48,500 nt of DNA. Source: Mesostigma viride. Lineage: Eukaryota; Streptophyta; Mesostigmatophyceae; Mesostigmatales; Mesostigmataceae. This document shows, one piece after another, positions 31,733 through 48,500 of the stretch. A program made the position numbers and the translations under genes. The stretch spans positions 8,999,781 to 9,048,280 of the forward strand of contig RPFO01000213.1 of NCBI GenBank assembly GCA_009746045.1, in the 5' to 3' direction. The notes under the pieces were generated by a model. The model made no database searches. It worked only from the letters and a program-made list of their open reading frames with translations, and was not told the origin of the DNA. Positions within the stretch are counted from its first letter, which is position 1. The number at the start of each line of letters is the position of its first letter.

Positions 31733-33894
31733 TTAGTTAGAGGCGGCGGCCCTCTTCTTCGAGGGTGCCTGAGTACCTGTGGGAGGCAATAACCACAGGT
31801 CAAGCACCACGTATAATACAGCATTGTGTCAGCTTCTGTCACCCGATGTCTCAGGCATCACACCATAATGCCATGAAGTTGTTTCCAGCACGCCGGAGGA
31901 AGCCGCTAAACCCTTCTAACAAAGAAGGACCCGAGGTAGGACCCACGCATGGTAAGCAAAAACGACCTAAGGAACACCAGGAAACGTGCTTCCAATGACA
32001 GGTTGTGAATTTCGCAGGCACAGGTACAAATGCTGGCACGCTGGTGGACTACAAAATGCCTCTAAATACCCGTGCCTTTGGCAGTGGCGTGGGCAAAACA
32101 GCTATCACTTTCAAACAATGCCAGAGGCTCTGTGCCACAACATCACCAGGCCACACACCGCGTTACTCCAGAGAAAACCCACAAAAAGAACTGCAACAAA
32201 GCACTCGCCGCAAAACCTCATCACACCCAGATGTTACTGCACACTCTCTGCGTATCGACTGGCCATGCCCTCAGCAAAAGGCAGCCCCCAAGAAGTGCAA
32301 GTGGCTTTGCCAAGATACCACCTCCACGCACCCACCCACGGCCACTTCTTGTACCAAGGTATGCTGGTACAAAAGAAGAATTCTTGTCCACCCGCCACCC
32401 AATGCAAGGGCATAAAGACAGCACGATAGACCACCGGATAGCTCTCATAGGCAAGCAGGCACGTTCTGGATGCCAGCGCTAGGATCAACCAAGGGATGCA
32501 AGGAAACTAGGCACACATGCATGCACGCCATGCGGCTTGCCAACAAAGTAAAACAAAGCGTATGGTACACAGTTGCTTCAAAGCCCACGCCAAACATTGG
32601 CAGCCTTGTTATTGCAACTTAAACATTAAAAGTGTAAACCATATGCTACCCCGGGAGCATTCACAACAGCCAGCCCCAAACACAACCCTGGTGATGCACC
32701 CCAGAACTTTGTCTGCCTTCCCCACCAAATGACTACTTGGGTCCTACTACCTGCTCGATGTAACAAGACTTCGGCCTTCAATGATAGCGACATGAGGGGC
32801 ACAGAAGTGGGTAAAAACAGGTTGAAGCGGCTCAAGCACATTGCCTGCACAAATGGCAAGTACCATCCTGACTGGTGATATCATCTGGTAGCGAATAATT
32901 ATTAGAACTGCCTGAACGAGATGTGCCCTGCTGTCCTTGTTACCATGGCACAGCCTACCTCAGGGACCCATGCGTGCATGTTGTGCACACACTTGCCTAT
33001 TGCATCCTATTCGCAATGGCATCCCCATGCACACATGACCACCAGCAGCTTATACATGACCAACATGCATGACGAATGCAGGGTGTGGAAGAAGAAAATA
33101 CCCAGCCCACCATATTCCCCCGTCCATGTTAAGATACAGAGTAAACAACAGCAAATTTCGAGCATCTCGCTAGAGCCTAAAGATGCTAGAATACCTCCAG
33201 CAATGATACAAAATGCACGTCAACGCGGCGTTGTGGCCTGCGGCAGTTAGCTCCATGTGTAGATGTGTTATATATGAAGCACGGGAGAAAACCTCCGTAC
33301 GTACCCTCACGGAAACCATTCTTGAAACGCCTTGGCAAGTTCTTCAAATGGCGCATACGCCCCGTACCGGTGGTCTTCCTACGGATGGCCTTGTTGCTCC
33401 AGTTATCTGCAGGAAAACCGGCCATGCATTTGCCGTTTGGTATTATTGAGACTACAATCCTGATAGATTGAAGTATATACGTCGGCATTCGAATTTTGCG
33501 TTTTTGACCAACCCCAATTTCTTGGACGCTTTAGGAAGCCCGGCACAGGCCAACCCTAGCCAGGTCGCTCCTACTTACATTTCCTGATTTTAGCAGCGGG
33601 GTAGCCGCATGATGCGCACGTCCCCTTCTGGATGTGGAAGCTGCTCTTGCCACAGCGCCTGCAGAGCGTGTGGCTCTTGCTATGGCGCTTACCAAAACTG
33701 CATGTACCCTTCGTCTGTTCCACGCATACGCACAAGCAAAACCCACCACCTTTCCATGGTCAGAAGAAGCCAGCCCAGTCGCGCCGAAATTGACTACCGC
33801 ATTACGACATGCCTGTCCATCTAATCATCGCGAGAAAATAACGATGGGCTATTCCATGCTCGAAAATCCAATCCGTTATCCCGCTACCTACCAT
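31733..33894 (-). CDS. RPL37: 60S ribosomal protein eL37 (RPL37)
   Basis: Zinc-binding protein of the large cytosolic ribosomal subunit. Exons on the minus strand: 33,894-33,892 (ATG alone, followed by GTAGGT), 33,714-33,579, 33,406-33,305 and 31,776-31,733; phases 0, 1, 1 and 94 residues in total, normal for the family (about 92-97). Exon 2 begins [18 protein letters not shown] and carries the zinc ligands C-x2-C...C-x2-C ([17 protein letters not shown]). Exon 3 holds [20 protein letters not shown] followed by [14 protein letters not shown]. The 44-nt last exon, 1.5 kb further on, gives [13 protein letters not shown] and TAA, a fitting basic tail. Without it exon 3 reads into unrelated sequence. 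An intron right after the start codon is common in ribosomal protein genes. The gene is divergent from uS8. The two middle exons are near certain; the first and last are inferred from phase, splice sites and family ends. Confidence 0.93.
31777..33304 (-). other. large last intron of eL37
   Basis: A 1,528-bp intron between GAGG/GTACGT and CACAG/GTACTC. I see no open coding exon, no clear snoRNA C/D box pair and no terminal-repeat element in it. Confidence 0.75.
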
Positions 33895-34640
33895 CTCTGC
33901 CGATGGGTGAGTGCTCTGCCAAAGGTCAAGCCACAAAGAGGCCGCGCGTAGCCATGTCCGCCTCGTTTATGCAAATGCGTTGTGCCATGGGCCGTGCCCT
34001 CTGCCCAGTCGCCGCGCCCGCCGCCGCACGATCTGCCCTGTGCAATGCATTGCCTCCCAGCCCTCACTGTAGGTTCACAGTGTGAACCGGTAGTATGGCG
34101 CGGGGGCAGTCGGCAGTCGGCAGTCGGCTCACAATTTTGCATCGTGGCCCGTCCGCTTCCGGGATCTGGTTCGCGCGGGCCGCACGGATACCGTACCGTC
34201 GGTACGGCCTAGTTCGTGAGCACGCGCAACGGTAGCTCAAGCGGCCGGACCTGGGGCTGTCTTCCACTCGCCACCTTTTCCAGGGGTCGGGGACGGGCCG
34301 AGTGCATTCACGTAAGAGCGGCGGCAGCCATTGCAGACGACCTCTTTGCAACACTAACCAGCCTAGCGACTGCTGTGCCTCGCGCTCGCAGGTATCAATG
34401 GCGGCTTTGTTAGTTTTCTTTATGCCGATGATTATTTATTGTTTAGTTATGAAAAATCTGTGTAGTTTGATAGGCTTTTTACAGGATTTGGTTTCGCCGG
34501 GAAGATGAATGCTATGGCGTCAGTGGATGGTAAAAACTCGAGATGTGCTATGGTTGGCTAATTGACTTACAAGTTGTTATGAACGACGAATTCTTGGGTT
34601 GGACGGTTTGTTATTATCGTGCAGCGCAGCGGTTGACACA
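33895..34640. promoter_or_regulatory. shared upstream region of eL37 and uS8
   Basis: The start codons of the two divergent ribosomal protein genes are 746 bp apart. The region holds the palindrome CCGTACC-GTC-GGTACGG (34,191-34,207) and a triple CAGTCGG (about 34,109-34,131). A 5'-leader intron of uS8 is possible (CGCAG/GTATCA near 34,391 to CAGCGCAG at about 34,630) but not proven. A bidirectional promoter is inferred from layout only. Confidence 0.5.
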
Positions 34641-35527
34641 ATGGTGCGGTGCAGTGTGCTCAATGATGCGCTCAAGAACATGTGCAACGCTGAGAAGCGT
34701 GGCAAACGTCAGGTTATGATCAAGCCGTCGTCGAATGTCATCGTCAAGTTCTTGGGCGTGATGATGAAGCACGGTACGCGTCTTTCCTTGCTTGGTATCG
34801 GACATTTTAAGCCAGATGGTATGCATAATGGCCATGTTGTCATTATCAGTTGGTTGCCGTGGCCGTGGGACAGTTGCCAACCTTGCCAACGAGGCGTTTC
34901 CGGTCGCTGTGTGAAGTCAACGCTCTGAAAATCATTCTTTTCTTTGTTGACGTTTTGGTTTTCAGGCTACATCAACGAGTTCGAGATCGTTGATGACCAC
35001 CGCGGTGGCAAGATTGTTGTGGAGCTGAACGGGCGGTTGAACAAGTGCGGCGTTATCAGCCCACGTTACGACATGAACTTCATCGACACCGAGCAGTGGG
35101 TCGCCAGGCTGCTGCCTTCTCGCCTGGTACGCCCGTTACCATGACGTTACAGTTTTATGTGTATAGTTTTATTATGCTTAGGATGCATCCTGGCAGTGGT
35201 AGTTTTACTTGATAGTTTTCCAGTTGCCATGCTCATCCTTTCTGACGTCAGGTTGCTATTGGGATCGCTATGGTGTAACATCGTATTTCGTTTGTTGCTG
35301 TTATCGATGACGTCTGGCGAAGCATTGCCAGCTCATGGATGTCCACCACCTAACCGGGTATTTTTCTGGCGTTGGTCTTTGCGTCTTTTTCCCCATTGTG
35401 CCCCCCCTTTGCTGTCGCCACCCCGCAGTTCGGATTTATTGTGCTCACCACCTCGTATGGCATCATGGACCATGAGGAGGCTCGTAGAAAGAAGACGGGA
35501 GGCAAGGTCCTGGGCTTCTTTTACTGA
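34641..35527 (+). CDS. RPS15A: 40S ribosomal protein uS8 (RPS15A)
   Basis: Small-subunit protein that binds 18S rRNA in the central domain of the cytosolic ribosome. Exons: 34,641-34,773, 34,966-35,126 and 35,429-35,527 (TGA); phases 1 and 0; exactly 130 residues, the usual eukaryotic length. It starts [20 protein letters not shown] and contains [35 protein letters not shown] and [20 protein letters not shown], ending GGKVLGFFY, all hallmark uS8 segments. The start is fixed by the conserved MVR N-terminus. Introns are short (192 and 302 bp). Position LLPSRL/FGF has Leu where most species have Gln, directly at the exon border. Head to head with eL37. Confidence 0.97.
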
Positions 35528-35675
35528 GCCAGTGACTGTGTAGCATTGCTTATCTATTTTTACCTTGGGTTATGTAGGGACCTCGGGCAGCTTGGGGCAT
35601 GGCAGAAGCTGGGGTTGGCGGTGGGCCCACGGGACCTCCTCTGGGTCCCCCAATGGAGGGACTTGGGAAGGGATA

Positions 35676-35681
35676 AATAAA
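35676..35681 (+). terminator. possible poly(A) signal of uS8
   Basis: AATAAA lies about 150 bp after the uS8 stop. Green algae often use TGTAA instead, so this is only a candidate. Confidence 0.3.
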
Positions 35682-35689
35682 AATCTCCT

Positions 35690-36980
35690 GTCAGCGCTAT
35701 TTGCGTCAGGATGTTGACACGGCTGGGCAGTGGCTCAGCCGGTAGATGATCTCAGGGTTCTGCCAATTTGAAGCTGTTTGTCTGCAAAGCTCCTGTACTT
35801 AAATGAAACGCGTAAAGAATGAAATGGGACATGTCAACTCGTTTTCTCCCGGCAGCTCAAGTTTGCCTTTCTGGTCAGTTGGTGCTTCGCATGTTCGGCC
35901 CTTTGCGGCGCACGGCCTTGTTGCTTGGCGTTGAAGGAACTGGGTGGCTCTGTGGTGTTTCTGAGGGTCGAATTTTCGTAAACGCGACAAACCTTTTGTG
36001 TGGCTACTACCATGCATGCTTGGAGCTTGTGCTGCCCTACACTCGCCATCACCCGCACCCCAAACCCGAAGCCATGGCGTGCTGTTGTACGTCACCGCCT
36101 TCCTCACACGCACCATGTAAACAATCCAGGCTCCATGTGGTCATCCCTAGGCAACATGCATGAGTTTAGCCGCAATGTGCTTTGAAGAATGAACAATATT
36201 GTTGCCCGTATTTTCTTTGAAGCCATATCCGTCTTATGTGTCGTGTATTCTTGGTCATCTTGATAGCCCTGTCGACAAGTATGGGTACCTCCCACCACTC
36301 CCCCCTTCTTATTCCTGTCAGCACGACGGTGAGGACGTTATTATCGGCTTTTTCTCTTTTCTTGTATGCTTGGGGCAAACTAGTTTCTTTCATGATGTGT
36401 CTGCGCTCGTTGGGTGTCTGTTGCCACTGGTTACTTGTGTGTCGGTCCTCATTGGCTGTTCCGTGTGAATATTCGTGCCTGTGCCTGCCATGGCCAAGGT
36501 TTGGCCGTTGTTTGGTCACTATGGTGCGTATACTTGCTGGTAACAGTTTGGGTTTCCCTGTCTTTGGGAAGCCTACTTTTACTTCAGTTGTGGGTTGCCT
36601 TTTGTGATGGCTTGGCTGGGCCTTTCCCTTGGGCCGCTGCAGTCTGTTAGCTCTGTAGACAGGAAGTCTGTGTGCGCCTTGCTGGCAATTGTGCATCAAC
36701 ATGTGGCGTGGGGTAGCATTATACTAGCCTTGTTGCAGGCATTTTGACTGTTGTAGTTGTTGCCACTGCCACAGTACGCCTGCCATTGTTTGTTATCAGT
36801 GGACTTGACACACACACCCTCCCCTCTGCCCCACACCGCACGGCAATTTTGTGCCACGCACGAGCTGGGTGTATGGTTTCTCTTTGCTTCCCCCCCCCCT
36901 CTTTGCCCTTGGAAGTTCTTTCGTTTCTCGTCCTATTTTACTGAAAGGTTGTTCTTGGACAGCTGCGCTTTGCTTGTGTT
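35690..36980. other. intergenic, nothing recognised
   Basis: T-rich sequence without a convincing coding frame. A tRNA-like box A (TGGCTCAGCCGG, about 35,732) and GGTTC about 20 bp later hint at a tRNA-derived relic, but the spacing is too short for a gene. Confidence 0.5.
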
Positions 36981-36981
36981 A

Positions 36982-37048
36982 AGTGAGACAACTATTCCTG
37001 GACGCTTGGCGATCCAACGCTGTGGAAGGACTAGGGTAGATGTCTGAG
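36982..37048 (-). mobile_element. MITE AGTGAGACAACT, copy 2
   Basis: It matches the reverse complement of the 31,242-31,326 element (CTATTCCTGGACGC, GGCGATCCAACG, GGAAGGACTAGGG). The far inverted repeat is lost. Confidence 0.75.
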
Positions 37049-37147
37049 AGGAAAGACGTGAAGAACGCGGGAGCCGCGTGGCTATCTGTAGGAAGACCTG
37101 CATGGAGGGAGACAGATAGTAACAAAACCAAAAAGGTTTGTAGGAAA

Positions 37148-37195
37148 CACACACACACACACACACCACCACCACCACCACCACCACCACCACCC
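37148..37195 (+). repeat. (AC)n followed by (ACC)n microsatellite
   Basis: A compound simple repeat, about 16 bp of AC and 28 bp of ACC. Confidence 0.9.
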
Positions 37196-37431
37196 AGACA
37201 TAGAAAGAGAGGAAAAAAAGAGTGTGTTTATTATCCTGTGGTTGCAAATAGTGTTTCGAAGTTGTTGCTAGTTTTGGGTGTCTGTCTGTGGAGTTTCTAT
37301 CCTCAGCCGTCGTTGGTCATTAACTTTTGTGCTAGCAAGTGCTGTGTGATGGTTTGTGAGCTTCAGCTCTCTGGCGATTTTCCTGTATGCTCGTGCAACC
37401 CAAACATTAGCTTCTCAAGGCCATGTGTTAC

Positions 37432-37620
37432 GATCGCCATGCGTCCTGGCATAGTTAGGCTCCCGGCCAGTAGAGACACTCCCGGCCAGTTAGGCTCGAA
37501 ACACACACCCTGATCAAGCAAGCTGTTTCCGGCCCCACCGTCTAGTCATATATGCTCCCCGCGGAGATATATTATAATTTATTTCTCCCGATTTCTGGCC
37601 TGCGTTGGTTGTCTCCTTGA
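37432..37620 (-). mobile_element. patchwork of MITE and family A fragments
   Basis: 37,432-37,456 is the inner end of the AGTGAGACAACT MITE. 37,468-37,545 and 37,583-37,620 are inverted pieces of dispersed repeat A. Between them lies ATATATG-CTCC-CCGC-GGAG-ATATAT (about 37,549-37,572), a strong hairpin followed by AT-rich sequence. Confidence 0.65.
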
Positions 37621-37634
37621 TAACTTAATTTTAA

Positions 37635-39374
37635 CCCGTGTTTTTTTAATTAGAACGCGATATATCGCGTTGTAAGCTTTTTTTAGAACGCGTATAGCAC
37701 CTAAGGAAAATTTTTTTTCATGGTCATGTATATACTTTCCTGAAAGCCCATAAATCAAAGGATTTTTTGAGCTACTCAGACCTACAAAATGCTAATTCAT
37801 TAGAGAGATACATTGGTTTGAATACAGGGGGGTCTGACCATGACCGCGATTTCTTGACCCTAGGTCACAAGTCATGTGCTTATTCACAAATGGTTCATGA
37901 AAAAAATCTGGCTTCTTGCACGAGCTATGGGCAACATATGCAGGCTCTGTGAAACAAAACTCAGGCCCATTGGGCCACTGGAGCTATTTTTCATTAGCAT
38001 CACAATTACAACGCAGTACAACGCAGTGGGAAAAATGAGAGCCCTTCACAACATGACGCAACGACATGAGCCCCATAAACGGGGCCATAGTGAGCTTGGA
38101 GGGTCAAAACGTTGAAAATAGGTGTTGTATAAGTTATACAGCATCAAACATGCATCAAACATCATGACTGGATGACCTAATATGACTGAATCAGGCAGCC
38201 ATAGCCAAAGCATCATCCACTATCACAACGTGTTGAGCACATGCCTCGTGGGAACGGAGGTGCTGGGTTTTCATTCCATAACGCGTGCAATACTGAAAGA
38301 AAGAGGCACGTGTAATGCAAGGCTTGGATAGGTTGAGTGATCCATGAGCTTACATGCAGGCAAAGATGACGCTGGAATGCATGCTAGCAAATGGTGGCAA
38401 GATGCTAACAACACATGATTATACACCATGATTATGGGCACCTAGCTGGTCTTCTTGCACAATCAACGCAGTATAAACCATCAACATCCAATCCTCACGA
38501 TATATGCACGGCTTGACGACGTATACAGCACCTAAATACTGCACAACTGCAACCTGCTATGGCTGACATGCAAGCAACGTCGAGTAGGATGGCGGTCTTA
38601 GAGAGGCTGGGCAGAGGTCGGTAGAAATAAGTGGAAAACTGGCAGAAACTAGGTAGAAACACGATATACTTACGCCTGCAAGCACTATTGAGCCGGTGGC
38701 AGAGGCCATTTCCAGGAAAATACAGCATACCGTAGCAATAGCCACGGTCACGCCTTACGCTATTTACAGGCACCATCATGCCCGGCGCTACCCAATAAAA
38801 GTCTGCACAATTCTCGGTTTAGCCGAGAGTCCGGACGTTCGGAATGAATAAACATGTGTTAAGAAGTCGAAACACCATGGAAATACCAATGAGCATGGTG
38901 CCGCAGCAGACCCGAGTCTTGACGTAATAATATGTATGCCGGTTTCCAGGGTTTCCGCATGAAAGTTGGGTGAGAAACTGGAAAAAACTACGTTTCCTTT
39001 GCCCCAGTACCTCAACAAACTCGTAGAAACCTAATTATCAACCTTTGAACGCATCATCATGGTCGTGCCACCCAACAGCCACTGAAATTCGCGCGAAAAC
39101 TGGCGAGATCTACCTGCCGCCATCGCCGTCGTCTTCACCTTCGTCCCGCGAAAATGCCTGATTTCAGTGGTACATATTTGTTTGCAGCTGTCACAAAAAA
39201 AATACCAAAAATACCAGGATTTTTTCTTGAATTCTATGAGATGTTTCTGACCTATCTTGAAAGTTTCAGACCAAAAATCGCATGTTTAATAGGTTTGCCA
39301 CGTGTCAGATTACAACGCGATACATCGCGTTCTAACCCTACAACGCGATGTATCGCGTTGTAAAAAAACACGGG
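37635..39374. mobile_element. 1,740-bp TTAA-flanked element 2 (piggyBac-like, non-autonomous)
   Basis: CCCGTGTTTTTTTA (37,635-37,648) is the exact complement of 39,361-39,374, with TTAA on both sides (37,631-37,634 and 39,375-39,378). Just inside lie palindromes of the form AACGCGATATATCGCGTT: one on the left (about 37,654-37,671) and two near-copies on the right (about 39,314-39,335 and 39,341-39,360). No transposase-like frame is seen. Confidence 0.8.
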
Positions 39375-39695
39375 TTAATTTAATTTAATCTATTGAGCAT
39401 GTGTACGTGCTCAGTGAAGTGTAGCTGAGCATATCATTCAAGTCCTTATATTTGTTTGCAGGTCCTTGCATGCCTACTTTCTAGGCTAATAACAATATGG
39501 TCTCTCGATCGCGTTTTCCGCGGACCGGCACTGAACGCATATGGTTTTCACCTTTGCGGCGTGCCGAATCAGAATATGGTCTCTCGGTAAACAGGCTGGG
39601 GCATCGTTTCGGCGACATAGTGTTTCATGCACACATGCAATACAAACCGTGTGCGCAGCTTCCACGTACGATCTTCGCACCTTTCCTTTTTTTTT

Positions 39696-39768
39696 CAGAC
39701 AACTGCTCTAGCTAGTCCTCACACGACGTTGGACGGCCATGCGTCGATCCAGGAACAGTTGTCTCACT
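39696..39768 (+). mobile_element. MITE AGTGAGACAACT, copy 3
   Basis: From CAGACAACT to AGTTGTCTCACT with the conserved GGCCATGCGTCGATCCAGG core. A further GTGAGACAACTG at 39,819-39,830 forms an outward inverted pair with its right end. Confidence 0.75.
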
Positions 39769-39904
39769 GTGCAGGCCACTGGTGTCTCATGCATGGATCA
39801 ACCAAACGATAATCATTTGTGAGACAACTGATGCGAGGAAGAATTACCAGCCTCGCGAAAAAGGGTTTTAGGTGAAAATCGTAGCGCTTTTCTCATGCAC
39901 TTGT

Positions 39905-40275
39905 TTTAATTTTACCCCGGACTAGGATGTGCCGAACTCTCAAACTCTCAAATTCTCAAAATTCTCACTTCATTCACGCCGGCGGACTACCTGCGGACTG
40001 CTTGACGCGGAGACGCCGGGCTTCAAGTTCTGTAACTTACCAAACTCGCCGCAAGACGCCGCCGCGCTTTTTTGTACTTATTTTGGTACATGGCTTGCGT
40101 TGGGTTCATCGACGAGCATCGACGGTGCCATCCGACGGCGGAGAATAAGTTCGCCACAGCACAGCGCGACGCAATGGCTCTTTTCCATGTACAACGTGAG
40201 ATGCAAAGTCCGCAACGCTGACCGAAATTCCGTCCAACACCATCGATCGTACAGTACTACCAGTCAACCTCAGCC
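39905..40275 (+). repeat. dispersed repeat family B, copy 2
   Basis: Copy of 18,364-18,690 with an extra block of about 80 bp (CTGCGGACTGCTTGACG...) that is absent there. A 48-bp piece downstream (GAGAATTTGAGAATTGAGAA) is duplicated at about 40,280 and 40,551. Confidence 0.8.
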
Positions 40276-41258
40276 CCCGCCCTCTGAGAATTTGAGAATT
40301 GAGAACTCTGGAGCCCCCGCCCTGAACGTCAGATCCAAAATCCGCTTGCCAGACCGGGAACTCCGTCCAATACCGTAGTGCATTGAATTGAATTGGAATA
40401 TAAATCCTTCTTTCCGTCACCCTCGATATGTTTTCGTACAATACTACAAATTCACGCCAATAGAAATTCACGTCCGAACATATATCTCGATAGAGTCATG
40501 CCTCTTATTTAATTTCAAGGTACCTCTTAATTAATCTCGGCCCCCGCCCTCTGAGAATTTGAGAATTGAGAACTCTGGAGCCAATTTTACCCCGACTTGT
40601 TGTGAGGTTCATCGGCGAGCCCTCGGGTGTTTGGACCAGCAAGCTCAATGCTGTCCAGGTTACAATTACAGAGTTAACATGCAGCCGCAGTGAATTGATG
40701 TATATAATAACATCAGAATAATAACATAAGGACTTTCCTTTTGAATGACAAAACCCCACCAATTAATTCAGTAGTGAGATAATATATCCATGAGACAACT
40801 ATCATCAATGAGATAATCTATCTATGATTGAAATGAGACTTCCCACAGCATCTTTGTCTGGTGCATCTCTGGTTGCCAGTCCTTGTGCCGTGCTCGGACA
40901 CCGCAACAAAAGCAAACGTCAAAGCTGGAGCCCCCACATGCACAACCAGGAATGTCCACTATATTGCTGACCACAATGGCATTCTCCGAACCCATTCCCC
41001 TACCCATGTCCACACCCATATCCACACCCATATCCACACCCATATCCGTTACTCTCAAGTAGCGAGGTGCTTGGGTGAGAAATGAAGTATTTACGCACCT
41101 TCTGTCACAAAGCCACCAGCCCTCCATCAAATCTTGACTCAAACCTCGTACTTCACAAGGCGCATGTGACGCTCAGTACTATGCAAGATGCTGAGTACTA
41201 TACCTGGGGCACGAAACTATAACTCATAAAGCTATAATCCACTCATAATTGATCACCC
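40276..41258. other. intergenic region with short repeats
   Basis: It contains the duplicated GAGAATTTGAGAATTGAGAA pieces, isolated GAGACAACT motifs (about 40,792) and a 12-bp repeat (CACACCCATATC, about 41,002-41,048). It probably includes the 3' flank of the minus-strand zinc-finger gene. Confidence 0.6.

Positions 41259-48500
<7,242 letters not shown>

Noticed and set aside
33186-33304. Read-through C-terminus of eL37 (GTYGGFLPC...)
   Set aside because: It lacks the family's basic tail; a phase-matching exon at 31,776-31,733 provides it.
35720-35775. tRNA gene or tRNA-derived SINE
   Set aside because: A box A-like motif is present but box B is too close and degenerate and no cloverleaf can be drawn.

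Overview
The window is nuclear DNA of an intron-rich eukaryote, most likely a chlorophyte green alga. Exons are GC-rich, introns use GT/AG (often GTGGGT donors), UPF1 has green-plant-type segments (residues [16 protein letters not shown] at an exon start), and a short plant-type telomeric motif (CCCTAAA-like) sits in one intron. Nothing supports a bacterial, plasmid or organellar origin.

Layout. (1) About 1-15,133, plus strand: 14 exons of UPF1, the nonsense-mediated-decay RNA helicase. Its first exons lie upstream of the window. Every intron lies at a boundary that keeps frame, giving 1,191 codons here. (2) 15,134-18,360: unassigned sequence with an 8-bp minisatellite and a weak candidate gene on the minus strand. 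(3) 18,360-31,330: a transposon island with decayed non-LTR (LINE) ORF1 and reverse-transcriptase pieces, SINE-like tails, two TTAA-flanked terminal-inverted-repeat elements and a large perfect palindrome. (4) 31,733-35,527: a head-to-head pair of ribosomal protein genes, eL37 (minus, four coding exons including an ATG-only first exon and a 44-nt last exon) and uS8/S15a (plus, three exons). They share a roughly 750-bp upstream region. (5) 35,690-41,258: repeats, including a third TTAA-flanked element (37,635-39,374) and short MITEs. (6) 41,259-48,500, minus strand: the 3' part of a gene encoding a MYND/C6H2-type zinc finger followed by a low-complexity linker and TPR-like helices, seven exons in consistent phase.

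Two structural themes stand out. First, many exon-intron junctions of UPF1 and of the zinc-finger gene have degenerate or exact tandem copies of the junction itself (exon end plus splice site) inside the neighbouring intron, leaving ghost splice sites. Second, several retroposon ends share a small stem-loop, often with loop CAAC, directly before a (TAAT)n tail. One pair of copies shows a compensatory base change, which suggests a shared RNA recognition structure for retrotransposition. Gene identities rest on protein motifs recalled from known families. All repeat relationships were found by eye and need a self-alignment to quantify.
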